Source: JAEYFP01 sp964579795
GTDB lineage: Bacteria; Bacillota; Clostridia; Lachnospirales; Lachnospiraceae
DNA length: 25,640 nucleotides
Assembly (NCBI GenBank): GCA_964579795.1
Contig: CAZOHM010000035.1
Coordinates: 1-25,640, forward strand
Direction: 5' to 3'
Each line of letters begins with the position of its first letter. The stretch's first letter is position 1. A program made the position numbers and the translations under genes. Positions 16,580 to 25,569 of this stretch are shown piece by piece. The notes under the pieces were generated by a model that saw only the letters and a list, made by a program, of their open reading frames with translations, ran no database searches and was not told the origin of the DNA.

Positions 16580-17428
16580 ATGAAAAATGCAGCGCTTGTG
16601 CTGGAAGGCGGAGCAAATCTTGGCGTTTTTACTTCCGGAGCAGTAGATTTTTTAATGAAGAAAAACATGTATTTCCCATATGTTGTAGGTGTTTCCTGCG
16701 GAGCCTGTAATGCAGTTGATTATGTTTCAAAACAGATGGGCAGAACAAAGGACTGCATGATTATTAAAGAAAAGGCATATAAAACGATTACGCTTAAGGG
16801 GATTATTAAGAATAAGAGCCTGTTTGATATGGATATGGTTTTTGATAAGTTTCCTAATCAATACTTCCCATTTGATTATGAAACGTATTTTGCCAGTAAT
16901 ATGAAAAGCGAATTTGTAGTAACAAATTGTCTGAATGGCAGAGCAGAGTATATGAGTGAGAAAAAGGATGGGAAGCGTTTGATGAATATATGCAGAGCCT
17001 CAAGCAGCCTGCCACTCGTTTCACCTGTTGTGTGGCTTGACAGTATTCCATATCTGGATGGGGGAATGGCGGATTCGATTCCAATTGTACATGCCTTGGA
17101 GCTTGGCTACAAGAAAAATGTTATTATTTCCACAAAAGAAAAGGGATATCGAAAAAAACATGTTTACGAACAGGAAGCACTCGCAAGTGTTGTTTATAAA
17201 AACTATCCTTTTTTAGTCAGAGCAATCAAGCGTCGTCCACAAATGTATAATCGAACGATGGATTTGATAGATGATTTGGAGAGAAGAGGACATGTGTTTG
17301 TGCTTAGACCAAATGGTATGCATATTGCACATGCGGAACGTGATATGGAAAAACTGCAAGCGTTTTATGAATTGGGATATGATACAATGGAAATGCAGTT
17401 TGAAAAGATGATGGATTATCTGAAATAG
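16580..17428 (+). CDS. Patatin-like phospholipase
   Basis: 282 aa. A cytoplasmic Ser-Asp dyad lipid acyl hydrolase of the bacterial patatin family (RssA/YchK-like size). The oxyanion-hole motif is LEGGANLG (8-15), the nucleophile is Ser39 in GVSCG (37-41), and the catalytic Asp160 is in LDGGMADS. No signal peptide or membrane segment is seen. The natural lipid substrate is unknown. AGAGAGG at 16566-16572 sits 7 nt before the start. The next gene begins 12 nt after the stop, so co-transcription with the metallopeptidase is likely. Confidence 0.92.
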   Translation: MKNAALVLEGGANLGVFTSGAVDFLMKKNMYFPYVVGVSCGACNAVDYVSKQMGRTKDCMIIKEKAYKTITLKGIIKNKSLFDMDMVFDKFPNQYFPFDYETYFASNMKSEFVVTNCLNGRAEYMSEKKDGKRLMNICRASSSLPLVSPVVWLDSIPYLDGGMADSIPIVHALELGYKKNVIISTKEKGYRKKHVYEQEALASVVYKNYPFLVRAIKRRPQMYNRTMDLIDDLERRGHVFVLRPNGMHIAHAERDMEKLQAFYELGYDTMEMQFEKMMDYLK

Positions 17429-17440
17429 GAGACAGAGAGA

Positions 17441-20365
17441 ATGAGACTTGAGGAATTAAAAGAATATGAAGTGATAAAAAAAAGAGATGTGAAGGATTTG
17501 AATTCAGAAGGGTATCTGCTTAAGCATAAGAAATCCGGTGCAAGAATTTTGCTTTTGTCAAATGATGATGAGAATAAGGTGTTTTCTATTGGATTTCGTA
17601 CTCCGCCATATGACAGTACGGGATTGCCACATATTTTAGAGCATTCTGTATTATGTGGTTCAAAGAAGTTTCCTGCAAAGGATCCTTTTGTTGAACTAGT
17701 AAAGGGCTCATTGAATACTTTCTTAAATGCCATGACCTATCCAGATAAAACAGTATATCCGGTAGCCAGCTGCAATGATAAGGATTTTCAGAATCTGATG
17801 CATGTATATTTGGATGCGGTTTTTTATCCTAATATATATGAGAGAGAACAGATTTTTAAACAAGAGGGCTGGCATTATGAGCTGGAGGATAAATCAGGTG
17901 ATATCACTGTGAATGGAGTTGTGTATAACGAGATGAAGGGAGCTTTCTCTTCACCGGATGATATGCTTGATCGGGAAGTATTCAATACATTGTTTCCTGA
18001 CACAGCATATTCTTTTGAATCAGGCGGAGATCCCGATGTGATTCCAACTTTGACCTATGAGAAATTTTTGGAATTTCACAGAAAATACTATCATCCGTCA
18101 AATAGTTACATTTATTTGTATGGAGATATGGATATGGTTGAAAAGCTTACGTTTCTTGACCGTGAATATCTGTCTGAATTTGATCAATTGGAAATAGATT
18201 CTGCAATTGCGTTTCAAAAACCTTTTTTAGAGCCAATTAGAAAAGTAAAGAAGTATTCCATTACAAATGAAGAGACTGAGAAAGATAATACGTATCTTTC
18301 CTATAATGCTGTTATTGGTACTAATCTTGATAAGGAACTGTATGTTGCTTTTCAGATTATTGAGTATGCCCTGCTGCTTGCACCGGGTGCAGTGTTAAAG
18401 CAGACACTTTTAGACAGGAAACTTGGAAAGGATATTCAGAGTACGTATGAGAATGGAATATACCAGCCATATTTTTCTGTAATTTCCAAGAATGCCAATA
18501 CAGAGCAGCTCGATGAATTTCTGAAGACAATTCAGGAAGTTCTGCATCAGACTGTAAAGAAGGGAATTGATAGAAAAGCATTGCTTGCAGGCATTAATTA
18601 CTATGAGTTTAAATATCGTGAGGCAGATTTTGGTTCCTATCCAAAGGGGCTGATGTATGGTTTACAGGCATTCGACAGCTGGCTATATGACGAAAATGAA
18701 CCATTCATGCATATAGAAGCAAATGAGACATTTTCGCTTCTGCGTAATAAAGTGGAAACTGGATATTTTGAGAAACTGATTGAACAGTATCTTTTAAACA
18801 ATACGCATGCTTCTATCGTTATTGTAGAACCGGAGCGTGGTTTGACCGCAAAGTTGGATCGTGAGCAGGCCGATAGAATGCAGAAGTTAAAGGCTTCTTT
18901 ATCCGAAAAACAGATAGAGCAACTTGTAGAAGATACAAAGGCGTTAATTGCATATCAGGAAGAGCCAAGTACAAAAGAGGAGCTGCTTTCTATTCCACTT
19001 TTGCATATTTCAGATATCAAGAAAGAGGCACAGCCATATTCGTATACAGAGCATAAGCTTGACGGTACAACAATTTTGACACACGATGTTTTTACAAATG
19101 GAATTGGTTATCTGCGTCTTGTTTTTGATACAAAGGAGCTGTCAACAGAACTCATACCGTATATTGGAATCTTAAAAAATGTGCTTGGTTTTGTCAGCAC
19201 AGAGCATTATTCCTATGCGGATTTGTTTAACGAAATTAATCAGAATTCAGGTGGAATTACAATGGGTGCTTCCACGTATATAGAGGCAAATCAGCCTGAA
19301 AATTACAGAACAATGTTTGAAGTTAAAGCAAGAGTACTGTTTGATAAGCTCCCATTTGCTTTTGAAATGATACGTGAAATTTTGTTTTCGTCTGATTTTT
19401 CTGATGAAAAACGTTTGAAAGAAATAATATCCATGCTAAAATCCAGAATGCAGACGAGTATGACAAATTCGGGACATTCAACAGCAGCTTTACGTGCGAT
19501 GTCGTATTGCTCCAAAACTGCAGCCATTGCTGAACAGACAGGCGGACTGTCTTTCTATCGTCTGGTTGAACATTTGGAGGCTCATTTTGAGGAAGAAAAG
19601 AGAACCTTTGTACAGAATCTGCAGACTTGTATGCAGTCGATTTTCAGAGAAGAAAATCTTCTGGTAGACTACACGGCAGCAAAAGAAGAGTATACATGTC
19701 TGGAAAAGGAAGTGGCAGCATTGAAACCACTGTTGTACAAATCAGAGATACATGTGACAGAAGGTAAATCAATTCATAAAAAAAAGAACGAAGGTTTTAA
19801 GACTGCAGCTAAAGTACAATATGTTGCAATCGCAGGAAATTATCGAAGCACTGGTCTGCCTTATACCGGTGCTCTGAAAGTACTGAAGGTGATTCTTGGA
19901 TATGATTACCTTTGGAATAATGTCAGAGTGAAGGGTGGCGCTTATGGATGTATGAATTCATTTTCCAGATTAGGCGAAGCATATTTTGTTTCATACAGAG
20001 ATCCCAATCTGGAAAAAACACTTCAGACTTACAGGAAAGCCGCTGCATATTTGAGACAGTTCCATGCTGATGAACGTGATATGACAAAATACATTATAGG
20101 AGCAATCAGTGATTTGGATACTCCTTTGACACCTTCTGCAAAGGGAGCAAGAGCACTGGCAGCATATTTATCAAAAGACACCTATGAGGATTTACAAAAA
20201 GAACGTGATGATGTGCTGCATACGACCTGTGGCGACATTCAAAAACTAGCTGAATATGTAGATGCAGTCGTTTCACAGAATCTGCTTTGCGTGCTCGGCA
20301 GCGAAGAGAAGATTGAGGCACAGAAACAATTGTTTGATACAGTCGAGAACTTGTTTCGTGAATAA
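17441..20365 (+). CDS. M16C metallopeptidase (presequence protease/insulinase family)
   Basis: 974 aa, the size of single-chain M16C peptidases that form a closed chamber and degrade short peptides. The inverted zinc motif HILEH is at residues 64-68 and the third zinc ligand is Glu164 (VYNEMKGA). Early GFRTPPYDSTGLPH and KDPFVEL.KGSLNTFLNA stretches are typical of the family. The C-terminal half carries the second pair of M16 domains with GNYRSTGLPYTGALKVL and RVKGGAYGC. No signal peptide is visible, so a cytoplasmic role in peptide turnover is likely. It lies 12 nt after the patatin gene and 18 nt before the lipoprotein gene. Confidence 0.95.
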   Translation: MRLEELKEYEVIKKRDVKDLNSEGYLLKHKKSGARILLLSNDDENKVFSIGFRTPPYDSTGLPHILEHSVLCGSKKFPAKDPFVELVKGSLNTFLNAMTYPDKTVYPVASCNDKDFQNLMHVYLDAVFYPNIYEREQIFKQEGWHYELEDKSGDITVNGVVYNEMKGAFSSPDDMLDREVFNTLFPDTAYSFESGGDPDVIPTLTYEKFLEFHRKYYHPSNSYIYLYGDMDMVEKLTFLDREYLSEFDQLEIDSAIAFQKPFLEPIRKVKKYSITNEETEKDNTYLSYNAVIGTNLDKELYVAFQIIEYALLLAPGAVLKQTLLDRKLGKDIQSTYENGIYQPYFSVISKNANTEQLDEFLKTIQEVLHQTVKKGIDRKALLAGINYYEFKYREADFGSYPKGLMYGLQAFDSWLYDENEPFMHIEANETFSLLRNKVETGYFEKLIEQYLLNNTHASIVIVEPERGLTAKLDREQADRMQKLKASLSEKQIEQLVEDTKALIAYQEEPSTKEELLSIPLLHISDIKKEAQPYSYTEHKLDGTTILTHDVFTNGIGYLRLVFDTKELSTELIPYIGILKNVLGFVSTEHYSYADLFNEINQNSGGITMGASTYIEANQPENYRTMFEVKARVLFDKLPFAFEMIREILFSSDFSDEKRLKEIISMLKSRMQTSMTNSGHSTAALRAMSYCSKTAAIAEQTGGLSFYRLVEHLEAHFEEEKRTFVQNLQTCMQSIFREENLLVDYTAAKEEYTCLEKEVAALKPLLYKSEIHVTEGKSIHKKKNEGFKTAAKVQYVAIAGNYRSTGLPYTGALKVLKVILGYDYLWNNVRVKGGAYGCMNSFSRLGEAYFVSYRDPNLEKTLQTYRKAAAYLRQFHADERDMTKYIIGAISDLDTPLTPSAKGARALAAYLSKDTYEDLQKERDDVLHTTCGDIQKLAEYVDAVVSQNLLCVLGSEEKIEAQKQLFDTVENLFRE

Positions 20366-20383
20366 TACTTAAGGGGGAAGCAT

Positions 20384-21394
20384 ATGAAAAAGAGATTATT
20401 AACAGGATTTACAGTTTCTATTGTAGCGGCTTTATTGTTAGCAGGTTGTGGAAGCTATTCGGATAAAGCAGCCACAACAGAAGAGGTAGCATCAGCAGAT
20501 GATTATTCTGATGATGTTTATGCCTATGCGGAATCTTCTCAAATGATGGATAACTCTGCTGAAAGCAGTACTGATGCTGGATCGTTAGAAGAGAGTTTGG
20601 TAAATGAGAACAGAAAACTGATTAAGTCAGTGAACATGAATGTCGAAACAGAAGAGTTTGATAATCTTCTAACAAACGTTGAACAACGAATTACAGCACT
20701 TGGTGGATATGCAGAAACAAAAGAAATTAACGGAAACGGCAGCTACTATAGTGATGAGGACGACTATTGGTCAGGAAACCGTTCGGCATATATTGTTGCC
20801 AGAATACCTTCCAATAAACTTGATCAGTTTGTTAATACAGTAACGGAACAGTCCAATGTTATTAATAAGCAGGAGTCGGTTGATGATGTGACATTACAAT
20901 ATGTTGATGTGGAGTCACACAGAGATTCGTTGAAGGTTGAGCAGGAACGCTTGAATGAGCTGCTTGGAGAGGCTGATAATTTAGAGTCTATAATAGCACT
21001 GGAGGAGCGTTTGACCGAAGTCAGATATGAATTGGAAAATTTCGAATCACAGCTGCGAACAATGGATAATCAAGTTGATTACAGCACGGTGACATTGAAT
21101 ATCAGTGAAGTGGAAAGATACACGCCACCGGTTGAAAAATCTGCATGGAACAGGATGAGTACCGGATTTGCAGAGAGCATGTACAATGTTGGAAATGGAT
21201 TGCAGAATTTTGCGATTGGCTTTGTAATTGCACTTCCATATCTGCTTATATTTGCCATATTGATTGCAATTGTAGCAGGTATTGTGATTTTGATTGTGAA
21301 AGCATCTGAAAAAAGTTATAAAAAGAAAATAAACAAGCCTGTTTCCAGCCAACCGGCGGGAGGAGAGAACAGCAATGACAAAGGAACAGTATAA
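20384..21394 (+). CDS. DUF4349 lipoprotein
   Basis: 336 aa. A lipoprotein signal peptide ends in LLLAGC with Cys22 as the lipidated residue. An acidic, disordered Ser/Asp/Glu-rich stretch (about 25-80) comes next, then the DUF4349 domain (about 80-250). This includes a long coiled coil (about 180-225) flanked by beta segments, a layout shared with efflux adaptor-like extracytoplasmic proteins. One C-terminal membrane helix (about 275-307) and a basic tail follow. The protein is probably tethered at both ends to the outer face of the membrane. AAGGGGGAAG directly upstream is a strong binding site. The last 20 nt overlap the start of era. Function is unknown. Confidence 0.9.
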   Translation: MKKRLLTGFTVSIVAALLLAGCGSYSDKAATTEEVASADDYSDDVYAYAESSQMMDNSAESSTDAGSLEESLVNENRKLIKSVNMNVETEEFDNLLTNVEQRITALGGYAETKEINGNGSYYSDEDDYWSGNRSAYIVARIPSNKLDQFVNTVTEQSNVINKQESVDDVTLQYVDVESHRDSLKVEQERLNELLGEADNLESIIALEERLTEVRYELENFESQLRTMDNQVDYSTVTLNISEVERYTPPVEKSAWNRMSTGFAESMYNVGNGLQNFAIGFVIALPYLLIFAILIAIVAGIVILIVKASEKSYKKKINKPVSSQPAGGENSNDKGTV

Positions 21395-22280
21395 AGCAGG
21401 GTTTGTCACGTTGATAGGACGTCCCAATGTTGGAAAGTCTACACTAATGAACAGATTGATCGGGCAAAAGATTGCTATAACATCAAATAAGCCGCAGACA
21501 ACGCGAAACCGAATTCAAACTGTTTATACAAGCGATAGAGGGCAGATCGTTTTTCTTGATACACCAGGTATTCACAAAGCCAAAAACAGGCTTGGTAATT
21601 ATATGGTAAATATCGCACAGAAAACATTGAATGAAGTAGATGTTGTTCTGTGGCTTGTAGAAGCGTCTACTTTTATTGGACAGGGAGATAAGCATATTGC
21701 TGAACAGCTAAAAAACTGCAGGTCACCATTGATACTTGTAATTAATAAGTCTGATATGGTAAAACATGAGCAGCTGCTCGCCATTATTGACGCATATAAG
21801 GATTTATGTAACTTCTCGGAGATCATACCGGTTTCAGCACTGAAGGGCGATCATACGGATACACTGATTTCTTTGATCCTGGACTATCTTCCATATGGAG
21901 AGCCATTTTATGATGAGGATACGATTACTGATCAGCCGGAACGCCAGATAGTATCAGAACTGATTCGGGAAAAGGCACTGAAATGTCTGGATGACGAGAT
22001 TCCGCATGGTATTGCAGTTATGATAGAGAGTATGAAATACAGGCAGAAAATTGTTGATATCGAAGCGGTGATAGTTTGCGAACGGGATTCTCATAAAGGC
22101 ATTATTATCGGAAAACAGGGTGTAATGCTGAAGAAGATTGGCAGTGCAGCCAGATATGAGATAGAGAGATTGTTGGAAATGCAGGTGAATCTGAAACTCT
22201 GGGTCAAGGTAAAAAAAGACTGGAGAGACAGTGATTTGTTACTGAAAAATTTTGGGTATGATGCCAAGGATGCAAAGTAG
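21375..22280 (+). CDS. era: GTPase Era, 30S ribosome assembly
   Basis: 301 aa, standard length. Era binds the 3' end of 16S rRNA and assists 30S maturation. The GTPase motifs are G1 GRPNVGKS (15-22), G2 around QTTRN (41-45), G3 DTPG (62-65) and G4 NKSD (124-127). A C-terminal KH domain carries GIIIGKQG for RNA binding. GGAGGAGA inside the end of the DUF4349 gene sets the start, and the 20-nt overlap suggests translational coupling. Next come a yqzL-like small gene and recO, the usual firmicute order. Confidence 0.97.
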   Translation: MTKEQYKAGFVTLIGRPNVGKSTLMNRLIGQKIAITSNKPQTTRNRIQTVYTSDRGQIVFLDTPGIHKAKNRLGNYMVNIAQKTLNEVDVVLWLVEASTFIGQGDKHIAEQLKNCRSPLILVINKSDMVKHEQLLAIIDAYKDLCNFSEIIPVSALKGDHTDTLISLILDYLPYGEPFYDEDTITDQPERQIVSELIREKALKCLDDEIPHGIAVMIESMKYRQKIVDIEAVIVCERDSHKGIIIGKQGVMLKKIGSAARYEIERLLEMQVNLKLWVKVKKDWRDSDLLLKNFGYDAKDAK

Positions 22281-22394
22281 TCATTTTTTCCTATATGTAA
22301 CAGCATGTATTTTATGTATTTGTTTATCCTATACAGTAAGGATTGCTATGAAGGAAAACATAATATTGAAATACATGCAGATGGGAGAAACAGA

Positions 22395-22598
22395 ATGGAC
22401 AGACTGGACATGCAGGATGGGTGGAAAAATTTTGAAAAAACAGGACAAATTGCGGCATATTTGCAATATAAAAATTCTTTTGATGCTATAAAAGAATCGG
22501 AACAAAAGAATGCAGAGTGCCGTCAGGCGGGAGATGCAGAATGTGAGAGATTTTGTTTTGGTGACGGGAATGGTTCTGGAAACGGGACCTGTAAATGA
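22395..22598 (+). CDS. yqzL: YqzL-like small protein overlapping recO
   Basis: 67 aa. Residues 10-27 (WKNFEKTGQIAAYLQYKN) match the core of YqzL, the short protein encoded between era and recO in Bacillus (W-K-x-F-x-x-T-G-x-I-x-x-Y-L). GGGAGA at 22383-22388 lies 6 nt before the ATG at 22395. The tail, rich in Cys and Gly, is longer than in Bacillus, and its last 65 nt overlap recO in another frame. An in-frame ATG at 22305 is possible but lacks a good site. Role is unknown in the family. The preceding 114 nt after era hold no gene that I can support. Confidence 0.65.
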   Translation: MDRLDMQDGWKNFEKTGQIAAYLQYKNSFDAIKESEQKNAECRQAGDAECERFCFGDGNGSGNGTCK

Positions 22599-23202
22599 TT
22601 ATGACAGAAGACTCGTAATCCTGACAAAAGAGAGAGGAAAGATTACTGCTTTTGCAAAAGGAGCAAGACGCCCGAACAGCAGAATGATGGCAGGAACAAA
22701 TCCTTTCTCTTTTGGTACGTTTAAGCTGTATGAGGGAAAAACAGCCTACAACATTATTGATGTTGAAATCAGTCATTATTTTGAAGAACTAAGAACAGAT
22801 TTTGAAGGTGCCTATCTTGGAATGTATTTTTTGGAATATGCTTCTTATTATTCGAGAGAGAATAATGATGAGGTACAGATGTTAAAACTCCTTTTCCAAT
22901 CGATACGTGCGATTATTAAGCCTTCGATTGATAATCGTCTTGTACGTGCTGTTTATGAGATGAAAGCTCTTGTTGTAAATGGTGAATTTCCGGGTATCCC
23001 AACTGATAAAGTACTGAGCGATGCAGCAGTATATGCGATTGACTTTATTGTAAACACGCCTGTAGAACATCTGTATACGTTTTCAGTGACAGACAAGGTT
23101 CTTTCTGAATTGCAGGAGCTGTCAGACCAATACAGAAGACGATACATAGACAGAAATTTTAAAAGTCTGGAAATGGTTGAAAATTGTATGTTGAAAATAT
23201 AA
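22534..23202 (+). CDS. recO: DNA repair protein RecO
   Basis: 222 aa from the ATG at 22534. An in-frame ATG at 22510 is possible, but the RecO OB fold begins right after 22534. AGGCGGGAG lies just upstream. RecO binds single-stranded DNA and SSB and loads RecA in gap repair. The N-terminal OB fold shows TGMVLETG...YDRRLVILTKERGK...AKGARRP (residues 11-47), followed by the helical RecO_C domain ending in DRNFKSLEML-type sequence. The protein is shorter than the usual 240-260 aa. The four-cysteine zinc site of Bacillus-type RecO is absent; only one Cys is left, near the C-terminus. The promoter of the next gene overlaps the 3' end. Confidence 0.93.
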   Translation: MQNVRDFVLVTGMVLETGPVNDYDRRLVILTKERGKITAFAKGARRPNSRMMAGTNPFSFGTFKLYEGKTAYNIIDVEISHYFEELRTDFEGAYLGMYFLEYASYYSRENNDEVQMLKLLFQSIRAIIKPSIDNRLVRAVYEMKALVVNGEFPGIPTDKVLSDAAVYAIDFIVNTPVEHLYTFSVTDKVLSELQELSDQYRRRYIDRNFKSLEMVENCMLKI

Positions 23203-23219
23203 AGCAGGTTGGGTATAAT
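23191..23219 (+). promoter_or_regulatory. Sigma-A promoter of the lipoprotein gene
   Basis: TTGAAA at 23191-23196, a 17-nt spacer and a perfect TATAAT at 23214-23219. It overlaps the last codons of recO. Transcription should start near 23226, leaving an 87-nt leader. Confidence 0.75.
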
Positions 23220-23312
23220 AACAAAGTGTGCAGATGCAGCGCATTTGTAACGTTGCTCGTTTCAATGCAGGAAAGTAATATACATCAGCAGGAAAGGATG
23301 GGGGATATACCG

Positions 23313-23909
23313 ATGCGAAAATGGATAACTTTTTTTATGACAGTTGTCTGTACCGGTATTTTTTTGTGCGGTTGTGGCTCAAATATGGTTGATTTGAGTG
23401 AAACGACAGTGCTTGTTGAGAAGAGCGGTAAAGTTACGGATGCAATTGTAGAGAGCTTTGATAAAGGCTATTATAATTCAGATGAATTAAAGAAAATGGT
23501 GGAAGAGGAAATTTCTTCCTATGGAAAGCTTTCCGGCTCGAGCGAAAATGCTAAGCTTACTGAATTTAAAATTGAAGAGGGAACAGCAAAGGTATATATT
23601 GAATTTGCATCAGCTGCGGATTATGCAAGTTTTAACGGAGTATCCTTCTTTTTTGGGACAATCAGTGAGGCATATGATAATGGCTATGATTTGGATGTGA
23701 CATTAAAGAGCAGTACAAGTAATGAAACGATTGGAAAAGATGAACTGATGGAAATGGGAAAGAATCATATTCTGATAGCCAGTGAACCAATCAAAATTCA
23801 AACTTACAGTAATATTTTATATTCTACAGCTAATGTGGATATTCTCGATGATAAGCAGGCAAGAATATCTGATGAATCAGAGGGTCTTGCATACATCATT
23901 TTAAAATAA
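23313..23909 (+). CDS. Putative lipoprotein of unknown function
   Basis: 198 aa from the ATG at 23313, with GGGGGA ending 8 nt upstream. In-frame starts further up (23184, 23299) either overlap recO and the promoter or lack spacing. The signal peptide MRKWITFFMTVV ends in LCGC, with Cys21 as the likely lipidated residue; Cys at -2 of the lipobox is slightly unusual. The mature part is a mixed alpha/beta domain with no cysteine and no motif I recognise. It would sit on the outer face of the membrane. The same position between recO and glycyl-tRNA synthetase is occupied by similar lipoproteins in Lachnospiraceae (from memory, not checked). Confidence 0.8.
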   Translation: MRKWITFFMTVVCTGIFLCGCGSNMVDLSETTVLVEKSGKVTDAIVESFDKGYYNSDELKKMVEEEISSYGKLSGSSENAKLTEFKIEEGTAKVYIEFASAADYASFNGVSFFFGTISEAYDNGYDLDVTLKSSTSNETIGKDELMEMGKNHILIASEPIKIQTYSNILYSTANVDILDDKQARISDESEGLAYIILK

Positions 23910-23967
23910 TGCAATGCGATAAGAAATCATAAAGAAAATACAATAATGGAAAGGCTTGGTAAGAAAT

Positions 23968-25356
23968 ATGGAAAAGACAATGGAGAAGATTGTAGCTCTG
24001 GCAAAATCGAGAGGATTTGTATATCCTGGTTCAGAGATATACGGAGGTCTTGCTAACACATGGGATTTTGGAAATCTTGGTGTGGAATTGAAGAATAATA
24101 TTAAAAAGGCATGGTGGCAGAAATTTGTAATGGAAAGTCCATACAATGTAGGTGTAGACTGTGCAATATTGATGAATCCACAGACTTGGGTTGCATCAGG
24201 ACATCTTGGCAGCTTTTCTGATCCATTGATGGATTGCAGGGAATGTCATGAGCGTTTTCGTGCAGATAAGATTATTGAAGATTTTGTTTCTGAAAAGGGA
24301 ATAAAACTGGAAAGTGCTGTTGATGGCTGGACTCAGGAGCAAATGAAGAATTTTATTGAAGAAAACAATATAGCCTGTCCTTCCTGCGGAAAGCATAACT
24401 TTACCGACATTAGACAGTTTAATCTGATGTTCAAGACATTTCAAGGTGTAACCGAGGATGCAAAAAACACTGTTTATTTAAGACCCGAAACAGCTCAGGG
24501 TATTTTTGTTAATTTTAAAAATGTACAGAGAACATCCAGAAAGAAAATTCCATTTGGTATCTGTCAGGTAGGAAAGTCGTTTAGAAATGAGATTACACCA
24601 GGAAATTTCATTTTCCGTGTAAGAGAGTTTGAACAAATGGAAATGGAATTTTTCTGTGAACCGGATACAGATTTGGAATGGTTTGCATATTGGAAGCAGT
24701 ATTGCATTGATTTCCTGAAATCTCTCGGTATGAAAGAAGAGGAAATGCGTGTCAGAGATCATGATCAGGAGGAGCTTTCTTTCTATTCGAAAGCAACTTC
24801 GGATATTGAATTTATGTTTCCATTTGGCTGGGGTGAGTTATGGGGTATCGCAGATCGTACCGATTATGACTTGACACAGCACCAGAATGTGTCAGGAGAA
24901 GATTTGACATACTTTGATGATGAAAAGCGCCTTAAGTATGTTCCATTTGTTATTGAACCGTCTCTTGGTGTAGAGAGGTTATTTCTTGCTGTACTTTGCG
25001 GTGCGTATGATGAGGAAGAAATTGGTGAGGGTGATGTCAGAACTGTTCTTCATTTTCATCCAGCACTTGCACCTGTTAAGATTGGTGTCCTTCCATTGTC
25101 AAAGAAATTGAATGAGGGCGCAGAAAAGGTTTTTGCCGAGCTTTCAAAGAAATATAACTGTGAGTTTGATGATCGCGGAAATATTGGTAAGAGATATCGC
25201 AGACTTGATGAGATTGGAACTCCATTCTGTGTTACATATGACTTTGATTCTGAGACTGATGGCGCAGTAACTGTACGTGACAGAGATACAATGGAGCAGG
25301 AAAGAATTAAGATTGAAGATCTTGGAAAGTATTTTGAAGAGAAGTTTACATTCTGA
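23968..25356 (+). CDS. glyS: Glycyl-tRNA synthetase, homodimeric class II type
   Basis: 462 aa. Attaches glycine to tRNA-Gly in the cytosol. This is the single-chain alpha2 type (also named glyQS), not the GlyQ/GlyS tetramer. The catalytic core shows GFVYPGSEIYGG (16-27), LRPETAQG (171-178), motif 2 FRNEITPGNFIFRVREFEQ and motif 3 EPSLGVERL. Two Cys pairs (90/93 and 137/140) lie in the insertion that binds zinc in related enzymes. The anticodon-binding domain fills about 355-462. The ATG at 23968 gives the usual N-terminus MEKTMEKIVALAKSRGF; a TTG at 23956 is in frame but unlikely. AAAGG at 23950-23954 is somewhat far (13 nt). No T-box is seen upstream. A terminator-like stem lies about 160 nt downstream. 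Confidence 0.96.
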   Translation: MEKTMEKIVALAKSRGFVYPGSEIYGGLANTWDFGNLGVELKNNIKKAWWQKFVMESPYNVGVDCAILMNPQTWVASGHLGSFSDPLMDCRECHERFRADKIIEDFVSEKGIKLESAVDGWTQEQMKNFIEENNIACPSCGKHNFTDIRQFNLMFKTFQGVTEDAKNTVYLRPETAQGIFVNFKNVQRTSRKKIPFGICQVGKSFRNEITPGNFIFRVREFEQMEMEFFCEPDTDLEWFAYWKQYCIDFLKSLGMKEEEMRVRDHDQEELSFYSKATSDIEFMFPFGWGELWGIADRTDYDLTQHQNVSGEDLTYFDDEKRLKYVPFVIEPSLGVERLFLAVLCGAYDEEEIGEGDVRTVLHFHPALAPVKIGVLPLSKKLNEGAEKVFAELSKKYNCEFDDRGNIGKRYRRLDEIGTPFCVTYDFDSETDGAVTVRDRDTMEQERIKIEDLGKYFEEKFTF

Positions 25357-25385
25357 TAGACAAACATTTCCAGATATGATAGAAT
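25357..25385 (+). promoter_or_regulatory. Probable promoter of ppdK
   Basis: TAGACA at 25357-25362, a 17-nt spacer and TAGAAT at 25380-25385; both hexamers match five of six consensus bases. It begins immediately after the glyS stop codon. Transcription from near 25392 would give a leader of about 207 nt before ppdK. Confidence 0.6.
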
Positions 25386-25513
25386 TATATATGCGGATAT
25401 TTTAGCTAAGTGTACAGAATCATCTGTACGCCACATAAAGACATTTGTCTAAAAATGACAGCTGAGGAAAACCATATATGATTGTATCGCAAACAATGAC
25501 GTTTGAGAAGAAT

Positions 25514-25569
25514 AAAGCATATAAAGCCAAAGAGACCAAGGGGTACTTTGGCTTTCTTTATGCTTTTTT
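25514..25569 (+). terminator. Terminator or attenuator between glyS and ppdK
   Basis: A long stem pairs AAAGCAT..AAAGCCAAAG (25514-25532) with CTTTGGCTTTCTTTATGCTTT (25546-25566), interrupted by a 2-nt asymmetry, and is followed by TTTTTT (25564-25569). It ends glyS transcripts. Because a likely ppdK promoter lies upstream of it and none is visible between it and ppdK, it may also act as an attenuator. Confidence 0.75.

Noticed and set aside
22252..22491. 79-codon open frame with a hydrophobic start between era and recO
   Set aside because: Overlaps the end of era and the yqzL-like gene in another frame and has no binding site; the yqzL-like frame explains the region better.
23184..23312. 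N-terminal extension of the lipoprotein gene to 241 codons
   Set aside because: It would overlap recO and the promoter at 23191-23219 and would bury the signal peptide; the start at 23313 has a proper binding site.
23910..23967. T-box leader expected before a glycyl-tRNA synthetase gene
   Set aside because: The gap is only 58 nt and contains no T-box sequence or antiterminator.
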